A DNA stretch of 64,000 nt. Source: Stercorarius parasiticus. Lineage: Eukaryota > Chordata > Aves > Charadriiformes > Stercorariidae. The DNA is taken from positions 327,176-391,175 of the forward strand of contig VWZL01002554.1 in the NCBI GenBank assembly GCA_013396915.1, given 5' to 3'. The stretch's first letter is position 1. Each line of letters starts with the position of its first letter. Position numbers and translations under genes: made by a program. Below, one piece after another: positions 1 to 14,000 of this stretch. The notes beneath the pieces are model-generated. The model saw only the letters and a program-made list of their open reading frames with translations. It did not search any database and was not told where the DNA came from.

Positions 1-3000
1 AAAACTGTAGCTGTTAGAGAGTGTGGATAGCTTAGATTTTCCTTTTTTCCTTTGCTTATTCCTGATTCAGTCGATACACACATCAAGGACCACAGAAGTT
101 CTGTAATCCAGTTTGAATTGGCTTTAAAGTTTATTTTTCAGTTCAGATTAGATGACATTGAAAGTTGTATTGATATTAAAGACATACCTTAATCATAGAT
201 CATTACTCAGATGATGTTCAAACTCTCTGCTGCTCATGGTTATTAATTCCATTGCCAGGTCTTAAAGTTGTTCAGTATAATTGTTGACTGTGTCATCCGA
301 CTTGCTGTGAAAACAGCCTATGGCTTTTTATCTAGCTACACAAAAAGAGAAAAAAACCATGATATATGGACGAGCTCCTTCACCCTGATGAGTGGACAGC
401 GCTACTGTCCTGAGCATGACAAAATCAAACTCAAACCCTAACTGTTGTTTTAGGATGCAAAGAAATGCTATGGGAAAAGAGTGGATGTTTCAATAAAATG
501 AACGAATCCCACAGTTCTCTGAGGATGTTAACAGCAAATACAGACTTCTCACTTGCACACCAGATGTGGATTTGCTTAATCATAAGTTATACTCCCCTCA
601 TGTTTTCTGTCCTCTTTCTTATCAAAGTTTTGAGAAAGCAAGCAGATAGCTGTAATTATTGCATGTGCCACAAGGAGGAGTGTTGTCTCCCTCCTGGAGC
701 TTCAGAAATTATTTCGCTGAAAGTACAGCAGACTACATCCTTTCAGAGAATCACTGCGATAAAATGGATAACAGCTTTCAAAACACCTTAAAATCACTAG
801 TATACTAATGCGAAGGGAGCACTTGCTTTGCTCAATTTCTGTCAATGTTCTTGGAGTTAGGTACTTTGTAAGTGATATAAAAGAGTGTCGTTTAAAGCAT
901 TGGATAATTTAGTGTGTTCAATGATTATGAGAAAAATGAAGCATAGTTTTCTGGGATAAGTGTTTAAGACAAAGCCATTTGGCTAAGTGTGTGTAAATTA
1001 ATTAGGTTAGATTTTCAAGCCTCCTGATGACTATGTTAAGTTAAAATAAAGAACATTTGCACCGTACGTGCAAAGGCATTTTGAATGATGGTTGCAATAG
1101 ATGCTGACTAGAAAATTTATGGCTTTAATGTCCAATATTTCAAACGGATATTTTCCTTTGAAGTAGCAAGTAAAGCATGGTAAATGACTTAATAGTGTGT
1201 ATTAAGGAGGTCAAAGAAATTAATGTAAAAGGAAGACTGTTTTTTGAATATTAGATGTGCAGGATTCCATTTAAAAACTATGAAAGTCTTGGTGGGAGGT
1301 AATTTCAAACATCCTGCTTGCATTTTAAAGCATAATTTATTATGGAAATTAGGAAATGATACCTTAATGTTCTAGAGATTTGCAAATGGAGAATTAAGTC
1401 CTCACCTGGGGTAAATGAGTGCAGCTCCAGGGAAATCTCTACGATTGTGCTGATTCATCACCACTGAAGATTTTGCTTTTAGCATTTCAAGTTGATTTAT
1501 ATCCACCCTACTGGGTTTTTCTCAATCTACTATTGTCATTTTCATTCTCTTTCATTCCTCCAACCCTTTCTAGGTACTATCATCTCAATATGTAAGAGGA
1601 AAATACTGGAGCCTTCTTAAAAATACTACGTTGAGTAATAATCTCCATTCGTTCTTTCCTATTTGTTGGCCAAAAAGGCAGCTGACAGAGTTTTCTGGAC
1701 AAAACCTTAGTACCCATGAAAAGATGAACTATATATCCTGAGCAATCCTAGTGTGAAAGAGGGAGTGCAGAAATATGCCAAGCCATAGCTTGTGTGGATC
1801 CCTCCGGTAGCTTTGAGTAGGCGACGAAACCAAAATGTGCGTTCTCTGAAGGCTACAGAATTAATTTGCATTCCTCTTTGGGTTGCCACAAGACAGGCAC
1901 CAGTTCAAAAGTGGGCATAATTTCCCCCCCCATGTAGAATGTCTTAATCTGTATGCTTTCACCTTCTGCATGGGAATCAGCTTTATCTCAGCATTTGTAT
2001 TTGATAAAACAGCCTGATCTGGTGGCATATCTGAGCACTTGTCAGGTTCTCCATCGCAGCTGCTGATTATCACTCCCACGTCAGCCACCTGAACCTATTC
2101 AAATGCCAGCGGTGCCTTGTGTTGCCTTATCCCTTACGTCCCTGGGGCACAATCCTAGAGTCCTGGAGACTGTCATCTGCCTTTCAGTGTGACAAACGGT
2201 CAGACACTTACCAAGGACTACCGAGTTTTAATTCCCTATTTGAGGTTTGAACTCTGTGGTTTTTTTTTTTTTTTTGTTTTTTTTTTTTTAAAAAAAAAAG
2301 GCAAGATGCGGAGGAGGAATAAAGCATCAGATCCAGTCCAGAAAAAGCAGAAGACAAGCGGAATATTAACTATAAGTGTATCCCTGAACAACCTGTTGCA
2401 AACTGGCATGACTACATGCTAGCAAATGAAAACTAATAAAGGAAGGGACAGACACTACTTACTATGCCTAGTTCAATCTAACATTAACCTTCAACAGCAT
2501 AGTATCTGAAACTAGTCAGATGTTCATGTTCATAGGTTGTGCAGCTCAGGAATAATCCTGGTAGCATACACTCTTTGTACATAAGTCTTCTCACTGGAAA
2601 AAAAAAAAAAACACAACCAAAAAAACCATAATAAAAAAAACACCTCAAAATGCACAATACATTTTCCTTTTCTTAGGTGTAACCTTAAACATTACCACCT
2701 TTGGAATTAAGCATAAAATAAAGCTTTCTTTATTCCTGTGGGCCCAAATTTCCATGGTCTGAGGTACAAAAAGATGGTGTTTTCTGATGGTGAAATATGG
2801 GAATCACTGTCTGCCTTAGTCCTCAAGTACGGGTGGATACTTCGCTTTTTGAGGAGCTCTTAGACTGCTGCAGTCTGCAGATTTGTCTTCTGAAACAGGT
2901 TTGTAGTCTATGGTGGTTCCGGGGCTGTGTTAGGAGAAGCTCAGCAGGTGTTGAGGTCAGGAGCTGTGATCTCCTGCGTTTCTTTCCCTTAGGAGTCAGA

Positions 3001-4941
3001 GCCCCCAGATTTTGAACGCACTGAGCACCAAAAGGGCCAATCAGGTAGGTTGAACTGTCCAAAACCAACATCTTTGTCAGTACCTTAGGGGTGCAAATCA
3101 TCCCTGAAGTCTATTGCATAGCAAGCACCTTTTTGTTTGCCTTTTAGAGGGCTCTGTTCAAACCCACTTTAGTGAAATTTAGGTCCTGCAGCTGGATTTT
3201 GCTTTTTTCTGGGCACAAACAGCTCATGGATTTTTACTTCTCTGAGTTTGTCACACAAATAAAATGTATCCGATACTTAAGTTGCTTCAAGCATGTATTT
3301 AGCAGATAAACATAATATGAAACAAAATGCTCAACAACGCAACTTTTTCCACAAAGCTAGATCAAACTCTGGTATTATGTTTTTATGACATTATACAAAA
3401 TGCACTTTCATATGAAAGTTTGTTAATTATTGAGGTTTGCTAATGTGCTTCATATTTCAAATCAAGGACAGTTCATGAAGGGAGGGAGCAGTTGTGAATA
3501 CTTCAGCAATTCAGTTCAAAGAGGTTGACAAAAATAAAATTATGCTTATTTTCATTGACATTTTTCACATGAAAAATATTTTCTTTGACAGATCATCTTT
3601 CCTTAAACTCTGTATTGAAATCAGAGTAATGTTTTGCCTTTGGAGCTGTCTAGCTATTAAATGCAGAATATATTATTTCTAATTGGCTAAAGATACTTGC
3701 TTTATTTCACTTAGATACTCCAACGTTTGAATATTTGGCTAGTTGCTTCCGGAGACGGAAAGATGAAATGATCAGTCAAAACTGGTCCCTGTTTGACCAA
3801 CCTCTGCTGCTTCAGCAGGGCAGTCAGATGTCTGAATATGCTCAGAATGAATCCTAAACTTGAATTCTCAGGGATGGGAACTGGAGTTGTGAGTGCTGAC
3901 TAATGCCCAATATGCCACTGGAACAATTTTTACCTTTCTTTTTTTTTTTTTTGTTTTAAAATAGTATTATGTATCTCAAAAAGATTTTTTTTTTTACATA
4001 TCAGATAAAAATTCTTGAAATTATATATGACTCGTATCTAAAAACAGAGGTGATTTGATGTAGTGATTTTTAAACTGGATTCTTAACATTCACATAGTTT
4101 TCTCTCAAAATTTACCAAATAGCATGGCAATTCTGACAGTCACCCTTAAAAGTGGACTTACTTCTTTTTCCTTTTGCACTCCTCGGTAGGGTCATTTTAT
4201 TGAAAAGTCTTGCTCTTCACAATTTGCTAATGCATAAAAGAAATGGCTCACATATGATAAACTAATATTTGGAAATGACTGCTGCTTAATGCTGTTGAAA
4301 TAGCTCAATGTCGTCTGAAAGAATTTTTACTTTTACCTCTTCCCTTTCCACTTCTGCCTGGTTGTGTCATTGTTCTTCTGTCATGTGTCAAATCTTTGTG
4401 CTATTATATATTTGAGCAGATCCTAGCAAGAAGAAGATATTTCAGGGTGATTTCAGATTTTTTTATTCTTTTATTCTTTTTTTTTTATTTTTAATGTCAG
4501 GCACCATCAACATTTTCTGTACTCCAAGAAGGTGTGCTCCATACCACACTAGAGAAGTGGTATCCTTACAGGGCCCATTAGTTGACTGGCATGACCTGAG
4601 CAAGGATAGTACCTAGAATTAGTCCACGTAGCTGAAGAGACTATGTCTTCAAAAGTTATATTAAGCAGGAAATAATGAGATAAGAATTTCTGCTCCTAAT
4701 GTTGTGTGCATTTTAATTTATTTTTTCTGGCAGATAATGTTAACCATTTAACAGGATGCTGAGCTGGGGGGACCATCTGTTTTATAATGGCAGCGTGTGG
4801 CCTTACAGTTCTGTTTTCAAACTCTCCTTTCCATAAAGAGTTGCTAACATCAAACGTTTGTCCCAGCGTTTTCTTTCAGGACTAATCTTCTTATTTGTCT
4901 CCTATTCCTGGATCAGTCAGTCCTGTCTTTTTCTCCTACAG
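1..4941 (+). other. VWF: VWF intron upstream of the first visible exon
   Basis: I see no coding exon here. Cysteine-containing open stretches near 650-690 and 2820-2960 lack usable splice sites and do not match VWC spacing. The segment holds homopolymer runs, including a T-run/A-run junction at 2260-2299 and A-rich DNA near 2598-2640, with otherwise unremarkable AT-rich sequence. It ends in a pyrimidine-rich acceptor just before 4942. Confidence 0.75.
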
Positions 4942-5052
4942 GGTTACAAGTATATTGTCCAAGAAGGGGAGTGTTGTGGGAGATGCCAGAAGACTGCCTG
5001 TGAGGAGCAGCTACTCTGGTCTCGGGGTGATGCAGATCCTCGTTTGCATGAG
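4942..5052 (+). CDS. VWF: VWF exon: end of RGD-bearing VWC module
   Basis: The exon is 111 nt (37 codons), phase 0 at both ends, acceptor TCCTACAG, donor GAG|GTGAGG. It encodes the last part of a VWC module, with the signature GECCGRC near residue 10, and then an RGD at codons 28-30 (5023-5031). In human VWF the equivalent RGD in the C4 module is the ligand for platelet integrin alphaIIb-beta3. The residues around the RGD differ from the human sequence, but RGD itself and its distance from the CCGRC motif are kept. The N-terminal half of the module must lie in an exon outside the window. Confidence 0.95.
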
Positions 5053-8000
5053 GTGAGGTGGCGATGGTACGGATGCTTCCTCTTCTAGCAGAAGTGCCCT
5101 GGAATTATTTTGTGTTCCGTGGAAAGAGGTGAAGAAGATATGACCTATTTCTTCTAGACGTCAAGCAGTGCTGAAAACAAATGCTTTTTGGGGTGTGGGA
5201 CTTACTTGGTTCTAACAAGCAAACCCTCCCCACCTTTTTTGGGCTCTAAGGGAGCAATATTTTTGTGTAAAATTAGTAATTTCACAAATGGTAGCTCAAT
5301 AGAATGTTAATGGGACATGACGCTTCTCTTGCTGCAGGCTATTTGTTTAAATTATCCCGATTAATTTGTATTACTCTATGGATAGCAGGCAGATGGGGTA
5401 GTGGATTGCTTGAATTTCAGTGTCCTATTCCAATAGGATATCCTATGTGGTACACAATGAAATATCAGCAAGTAAATGAGGATAGAAGCGTGAGGTATTC
5501 TCTGTTTGCTAAAGATGACTGCTGCATGTCAGATCAGACTGCAGTGGTCCAGGCCATACTTGTTTTCTGCTCAAACTAACAATTTATTTTCAGCAGTGTG
5601 CCTCTTCCCTTAGGATTCAAAGAGCCCAGCGGGAAGTGAGTGCATGAAGCAGCCATTTAAAATGTTCTGCAGATGCCCTACACTCTCGAAAGCTACATGG
5701 ATATTTGTTTCTTTTCTTGCCTACATTTTTAATTCCTTCAGGCTATTCAGTTTGTACTGTCCCTAACCCAACCACCATTGGCAAGCCTTTGCCTGCCCCA
5801 ATAGCATTAAATTGCATAATCTTATGCACAGTTTTGGATTAAGCAAAGGCAAGAACAGTAAATTAAACCTATTTAAAATAATAGACCTTCTCCCCATCTT
5901 TTCTTCCCTAAGCGTTTTTCTTTATAATACGTCTGCATTCTCATCTACATCTCCTACGTCTCACGTTCACATATTTAATATTAACTTCTTAATTCCTTCT
6001 TTTACAAAGGCGGTCTGCTGCTGTCTTTTAAAAAATGTTAATGTATCATTTTTCAGCCTGCTTCTTCCCTGATTTTACCAAGGACGTTTCTTAATGTGGA
6101 TCAATATTCTTCTCTGCTTCATAAAATAAGCCTTTAGAAGGACAATTTTAATGTCCCACTCTGTCTTACTGATTGCTGTTGTCCTTATACTTTGCTGTCT
6201 CTTTCTTCGTGTGTCCTCTTTCAACTCTTGTTATTAACAAAGAACTAAATATTTAAGACATAAAAGTATTCCCTAGCTTTCTAAGCAAGGATGTTTGAAT
6301 TTACTAGAGTCGGAGATCAGATTTCACTTTCGCTGTTCTTGAAGTGTATTCAGAGTGTTATTGGTGGAGGCATACAGCTTCAAAGCAGTGATCAGCTCCT
6401 CCCTGCATTGAACTGTGAAGCATCTTCTTTCTGGCCTGTGGTGATGTCTCTTCCCATAATAGCACTTGAAGTTCCCACCTTGTCTGACCCATGGGTCATT
6501 ATAATCAGTAGGGCTGTCAATAGGATCCAGTCATTTCTACATTTGCTAGTTTTTTCAGGTCTAGAGCCTATTGCCAAAGCCTCTTTTGGGCTTAGTAGAG
6601 CTGATTTGCAGCAGGTTCCAGGAGAAAGAGGGCCAGCTCAGCTACAGCGCACTGCAGTGCAGCCAGCTACTGGGTAACAATTGTAGGTTTAAATTTAACT
6701 AAGAGTGCTTTTTCTCCTTCACATGTTATTTCACCTGCCCCTTTATTTTTCACCTTAAGGATACTCCTGTAACTCCTATAGTCTACAAACCAAGCAGAAG
6801 ACTGTTCTACAAACTGATTGTCGTGATAAGGATTTGTGGAGAACTGTTGAGTGACAGACTGTTCCTGGCACAGTAAACATGCTTTTGCAAACCAGCATGT
6901 TGGCTATGGTGGTCTTCCCTCTATCCAGTGCCACAAATACTGCTGCCTATATTTAATCCTTTTACAATTTCCCATCAGGTCGGCACAGAGTGGCGATCCC
7001 CTTTCAACCCTTGCGTTATCAATGAGTGTGTCCAGGTGAACAATGAGGTTTTTGTGCAGCAGAAGAATCTTTCTTGCTCTCAAATGGATATGCCTGACTG
7101 TCCAGAGGGAACTGAACTGCGTTGTGACCAAATAATAGATTGCTGTCCTTCTTGCAGATGTGGTAAGGTTTTGTGTATGACAAATGGAATCAAGAATGAA
7201 TCATCTCATGTGTTTATCTTTTGTTTCTCAACAGCAATTTCAAAAGTTTGTATTATGCAAGTATGGTACTACTTTGAAGCTCTCCAGTATAAGTTAGACG
7301 TTGAGTACAATAGCACCTGCTGCTATTACTTTCTCTTTCCAACAGATGTTCACTGTCTCCTTTTGAATTACTTACCATTGAAGCTATTTTGCATTGCTTC
7401 AGAGGCATACCAGGCTATGTCGCTACACCTCTAGCCTGCATTATTAAGCAATATAAAAGAGGGCCTGAGGCGCTTTTGTCCTAGGAAGGTTCAATGCTCT
7501 CCCAGGCGCCTCCTATGAACAGGGAGTTTGCATGCAGCCATGCTGTCTTCTGTGTGTCTCTGAGCATTGTGGCTGTGGCCATTTCCTAGCACAGACTTGG
7601 ATCAAAAGTGCAAATCAGAAGATTTGGCTAATTGGCCTCAGTCTGAGAAGACTCACAGTCATGTTTAATTGACCATGGGGTGAGAAGTTAGCAGTGGGAG
7701 GAGCAGGAAGAGAAATACGCAATGTAACTTGCAGAAAACCTGAGTGCATCTTCTGAGAGTGCGAGACTTGAACTGGAGGGAAAAATTTATATGGTGCCAT
7801 GTACTTGTTAAAAAACAAAAAACAAAAAAAAAAAACAAAACAAAACAAGGCAACCAACAACTCATCAAGAGATATTTGGAGGTGGAATTCAGGATAACTA
7901 TGACAAATTGTTACCTTTCAAGGTATAAGGTAATAAGGCTCAATCATGCCTCTTCACAGTGAAACTGGATCTAAATGTCTTCAATTGAAAATATAGTAAG

Positions 8001-11000
8001 TCAAAAAAACACACCTGTGGTTTATTAAATCTTGATAATGTGATGATAAAGGTAATGCTAAGTGGAATATTATCTTCTTTTTCAGTACCCTTGAATGGTT
8101 GTCCTTTGAATGGCACTGTTATTGGGGTAAGACACTATTCCTTTTATTTGCTGTGATGGTAAGACATTTAGATATACAAATGAGCTTTTGAAGAACACAA
8201 ACTTGCCAGAATACACATAAGCTTTGTTCAGACAGAATCTCTGCAAGACAGACTTTGGGGTAAAAGCAGTGGCAAGGGGCTCAGCACATGCATGTCCAGT
8301 TGGTGACCCTGCCACACACTTCCTATATGACAATGAGTATCTCTTCAGAATGGGGACAGTAAAATTTCCTTATCTTGAAAGGATGCTTGAGAAAAGTGCT
8401 TAGAAACTGTGGTAATCTACATTATGTAATGACTTGCAGGCTACCAAACACACAGGAAACTATCTGCAAGGGATAATCTCAAAAATGATCCTTGCCCACT
8501 TTGGGGAAGCAAAAACTTCCCGTATTCTACCTAGAGGATAAAGCAGATTAAAAAAGGATGGAGGCTCTTGCTCCACCTGTGTAGAAGGAGGGGTATCCCT
8601 CCTTGGCTGTTAGCAAGGACAGGAAAGCTGAGCTTCCTCACTGTTTGACCTCTGTCCCCTTTCAAGATCCCCGCTGATATGCCCTCAGAGGAAATTTTTT
8701 CTCAACTGCATATTTAATGGATAGATTAAGACATGTTTAACCCAGCCCATGACAGTGGGAATGATGGGAGTTGAGCATCTGATCTCATTTATGCTGAATT
8801 TTTCTTTGGAGAGCTCTGTCAATTGTCCATTGTTTCCCTAAATCCATATTCTGGCAGCACCTCTGGTGTCAAAGAGCTCTAAATATTCTCATCATCCCCC
8901 AGGGAAACAGGTCCTCTTTAGTCATTTAACCTAACTTTTAACCTATGTATTACTGCATTGTCAAGGTATGTCTTTCTTTCTTCACATATTTAAAAGGTAA
9001 GCTTACCCAAAACTCTTTGGACTTTTGAGGTATGGCAGAGAGAACCTTTCTCCGTCTATTTCTTTGGCTTTTGATTTTTTTTCATAGTTGATAGGTGTAA
9101 GTTTATCAGGTAGAGCTAAAGCCCTGTCATCAAGCATCCATCATTCTGTGTGGGGATTACTTCCCTGTAGAATTAAATCCAAGGAATAACTCTGCCTTTC
9201 TTGTCAGAACACTGGGATAAGGGTTTTAAAGTGGTAAAATCTGAAAGAATCTGCTTTCTCTTTGATTCTTCTATTTGTCTCCTCTATAGTATGTTGTCAA
9301 AACTAGTTATCGCGTTTTATAAAGGCCATACTTGTAAAGAATGTCATGCAGCATAGTAATTGCTAGCTCTTGCCACCTTCTGTTATATAGTTATGCATAT
9401 ATATATATTTTCTGTGTTGCAAAAAGAATGTGTCTTTCCAGTTGCATGCTGTTCTTTCATGAACAACTCATTTTTTTCTCTTCCAAAAAAATCTTTACCT
9501 GATCTGTCAAGTAAAGTCTTTGTTCTGTTTTCAAGAATTTTAAAATAGTTTAAAATAAAGCATAAGCAAATTTTGAAACAAAATGTCATGTTGAAGGCAA
9601 AATGAGAAGTATCTGTGTTTTGAATACTTAAAAATAAAATATTTCAGCTTCTACAGTATTGAAAAAGATTCCTGTCTTGAAAAAATTTTGCCAATTTGGA
9701 ATGAATTCATAAAGAGTTTCAGCTGATGCATAAATACATTTTGAGTCATTCTTATTTGCTATCAGGCTATGTAATAAAAGCTGTCTTTAAAATGTTTTTC
9801 TTTTTTTAATTTTATTTTAATACAGCTTTTAAAAGGTGTTATTGTTCTTCCTGAAAATTAGCCATTTTATCAAATATTGCCTGTGCAAGATTTTGACAGT
9901 GTAGGTAGGCCCCAGCTGTTAAATTACTTCTGTGCTCTTGCTGTCGCAAATGTCAAGCATTACCGAAGTTAGCATTCAACAATGCAGTTACCAAAAATAT
10001 TTTCTCAGGATGGAGAGAGTGTGAAATTCGAGTTGAGATATAATCTTGGAAGATTTCTAACCAAAGTGGCCATTTTTATTTAAAAAAATTAAAATAATTT
10101 AAATTAGAGCTTGTATTAGGACTTGCCTTAAATTAATGAACTATTCTTTTCAATTAAACTAGGCTTCATTTAATGACTTATTGTAAGCTAATTAGCTACA
10201 TGTCTGAAAGCTTTTGAGCAGCTGGCGTTACTACAGCTTCATCTTACACTATTCTTTACTTCAATGACTGTTCCAGAGTTCTAGTCAGGAAGGAAGATGT
10301 GGTGTCCACAGAAGTTTATACTTCCTGGATTTGAAAAACTTTATTCTGGGTCCTTTAAGAATAGGTTTCAAATTTCATTTTATATCAGGGGAAAACTTTA
10401 CTCCATTAACTCATTCACTGAGTAGTTCCAAGTTTTGAGTCTTTTACTGCAGTTCTGTTGACTGACTGTGTCCTTAATCCCTTTACATTTTTGTCTTGTA
10501 TCTGGTTACCAATATTATATTCCAGTAATTTGGTGTATTGCATTCGCTCCGCTGTTCTTAACAATGCTGTGGGCTTTAACTGCAGACTTCCAAGCATGTG
10601 GCTGTATTTACCAAAAGGATTATCTGTATCACTCATCTGTTTTCCCAGGCTCTTACTGAGTGACATTTTTGAAGGAGATCTGAGTAGATTTGGGCTTGAT
10701 GCAGGTTATTTTGGTTGCACTGACTAACACTGGGTTAGCAGATGTTGACATAGAATTCTAAGTTAGCCAAGAAAATACATGATAGGTGTATTATATAAAG
10801 GGAAAAAGATGTATCAATCCATTATTTCACTCATTTCGGTCATGCTAAGCTATGTTTATTCACAGAAAGCCATTGTTAAAGCCATTAGCATGCTGATCCC
10901 TAAATACATTAAATAAATATCACAGAACTAAGCTGTAATGCAAACTTTGGATCAAGGTAAGACCTGTCCCAAAAAGTTCAAGACACTTGTGTGTGAGGAT

Positions 11001-14000
11001 TTTGTTTCAACGTGTCTCTAGTAAGCCCTATGTTCCTGCCTATAACAGTGATTTTAGTATAAACTCAACTTTATCTATTCTTTGCTGCATTTAATTGGAA
11101 TGTTAGGATTATTAGAAGATCCAATGAGGATACCAATTATAATATCAATTGTGGCTTTATAGATGCTTTCTTCCTGGTGTGAAAGCCTAGAGCTACTGAG
11201 ACATTCTGTGATAAGTATTTACTTTTAAAGGGCCTGATTATGATAGTAAACAAAGCAAACCCAAATATATTTTGAAATGGGTCACCATGAGGAGGACATC
11301 TCCCAGATTTGCAAGGCTTTTGTATGTACCTGCACATGCGTGTGTGTTTGTACACATGCGTGTACATGCACACTGCTCTAGCCAGTAGAGCAATACTAGT
11401 GTCAGTGGTTGAATGCTCTTGTGAGGCCATGTAGTCTGCACTAGAACTATCACTCTGGCATCTGAATGCTTTCCAGTATTGAGAGTAAATAAGAAGTCTG
11501 GAGTTTCATATGACGTTTTCTATCCATCCCTTTCCCATATGAAAATGTTATGAATGGGTCCTCATGCCTGCATCCATTGAGGTCTTTTAACCCTCCAGAT
11601 TAATGACCGGATATTCACTGTAAAAGGCCAAACCAAGAAAGCTGAAGGGTTCTGTGCCAAGGTCTCAAGTTGGGCTGTTAAAAGACAGGGGCATATCCCC
11701 ATAGGCATTACCACCCCATCATGTTGTTTGTGGATGATCTTTTTTATAGACCTCCACAAAACAAGAAAAAAGTCATTGCTATTGCTGGTGCTTTATAGAA
11801 AACAACTGAGCCCTGAGGACTTCTGTTGTGCCGGGGTGCAGAGTAAGAATGTAATTAAAATTCTTTAATCGTAACATTTGTCCTTCAGTATACATGTCAG
11901 AGTATTGGCTCTGAGCTACCCACAAACCTATTACCTTTACAGTGTTACTCTGGACAGATTCTTGGTTTTGCTCCATTTGTTCCATGAGCGTTTACTAGCG
12001 TGGAACAAGAAAAAAATGGAATTTGAAGATATGCATAGTATGTAGCAAGGGAAATTCCTGTTCCAAATGAAGTCAGTAGTGAAATTGCATCGACACTTGA
12101 AGCACTACTCAAAGCTTTTATAATCTAGTGATATTGTTTATTTACTTTATTAGGTTTTAGAAGTTCTTTGTGAAAGTCTTTAATAGGCTCCTCCCATTTT
12201 GACCATTCAGCCATAGGAGTTTAGTATTTTGAGGTTGACAGGAAAGCCTGTGCACTTGGAAAGCAGGAAAACTTTGTATTTAGAATTCCTTTCAGCACTA
12301 GGAATCCAGTTACTAACTCCACATCCTCTTGTTTCCCTTTAATAGTTTGGCATTTTTCTCTGTACATTTTAAATGCCATTTTTGCTTGCTTTGAAAAGGT
12401 GATGGGATCCAGCAAACAAGGTGCTGGTGAAGAGCTCAGGGAATTTTAATTGTGTACCAGCTCACACACTGATTTTCTTGTAACTATGGATAAGTCCAGT
12501 TCTTCACTCAGTAATTCTGTTTCTGGTTTATTTGCTTGGTGTTTTTTTGCTTTTTTTTTCTTTCTCCTATCTCAATTTTACACTTTTAGGCCTCTAGAGA
12601 TTCTAAACAGTGTTATTACAAGAGCAATAACAACAAATTTCTGCCCATGATCTGTGGGTTGCAATGGCTCAAAAATAAAAACTTGTTGGCAAACCAATTC
12701 ACTAGACTCACAAAAAATGAACTGGTGGCAACGACCTAACACATAGTCAGGCTAGGTCATGACAAAATCTTCCTCATCACTTTCAAGGATTCCTTTCTTT
12801 GTAAGGAACAAAGCTTTGTAAGTGACAAAATAAGAAATGCCAATGCCATTTCACAGATTAAGGAATTCTAAAGGGCTTATTTGAAAAACATCCTTATGCT
12901 ATGCTGCTTGATGTAGAATTACAGATGCAAAAATTTGGATCTCTGGAAAGTGGGGGTATCAGTTTTCTAGTTTCTCTTGCAACGAATTGCATTGCAAGAT
13001 TTAATGGAAGAGACTTAACCTGGTTAAAACTGCTCATTTATTTGTTTTGTTGAAGAGACGGTCACTGACTTATAAATTGTTTCTAATGTTTCAGCCATGG
13101 AGACGCCTGATGGTGGATCAATGCACAACATGTGTCTGCTCCATCCAGTCAACATCTTCTCGGAGATATACTCTAACATGTACAAAATTAAGCTGTCAAC
13201 CATGCCCAACAGTAAGTGCAAGTGATCTGGATGTTTTCATTAAGAATGTGTCTGATTAGAAGGCCGTGTTCTTCACTGTATATACCAGTTTATGTTCTGT
13301 ACAACTATAGGACCTATTGCCTTTTTTGAATTTTTTCTGAGAAGTCATATCCCCGTGTTCTTCTTTACTTGATTTAGATTAAATATACCAAACGTGATCT
13401 TAATCCATGGTGTGGGAAAGGTAACTTTTCATTATATTCAGGTCCATAGGCACATCTTTATTGTGTATTTTAGACTTACCCTTAGGGCAAAATAAGGTTT
13501 GGCAAACCACTGGCAACAGGAACTGCTGTGTCTTCTTTCCTACAGTATTATCTGACCCTCCAGGGACCGGCAGTTCAGCCAGGTCTCCATGTTTCAGGGC
13601 CTTCCTATGACTATTCTGTACTGTCTAATAGCTGAGCTCAATAATATTTTTTTCTGGTTCCCAGTCATGCTTTAGGTGATTTGAGGTGATTGTCCCCATC
13701 AGTTCCACTGTCCTTTTTGAAGTCTTTGCTGCTGCTTTGCTGTCATCATCAGCAAGGAATAAGCTTGGCTGGGAAAGCCAGGGGAAAATAGCTCCCATTT
13801 TTATTCCACTGACCAACAGTGGGACTGCAGTGCCCGACTAGTTCTGCTCAATCACATAGTTTTCTCTCTTAGCACCAATACCTCAAGCAGAAGGAGGCCT
13901 CAGCCAGTTGCAGAGGCTGGCTTAATCTCCCCCTGTCTGAAGAGCGGAGACCAGCAGCTAAGTTTCACAGAAAAAGGCTTAAATGCCCCATCCTCTTCTG

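Noticed and set aside
465..791. 108-codon open frame with a C-rich stretch (CNYCMCHKEECC) as an upstream VWF exon
   Set aside because: Cysteine spacing does not fit a VWC module, no suitable acceptor and donor frame the C-rich part, and it does not join in phase to 4942.
7163..7434. Extension of the VWF 6979 exon to the end of its open frame
   Set aside because: The GTAAGG donor at 7163 joins perfectly to 8086 with human-like sequence; the extension has no VWC pattern.
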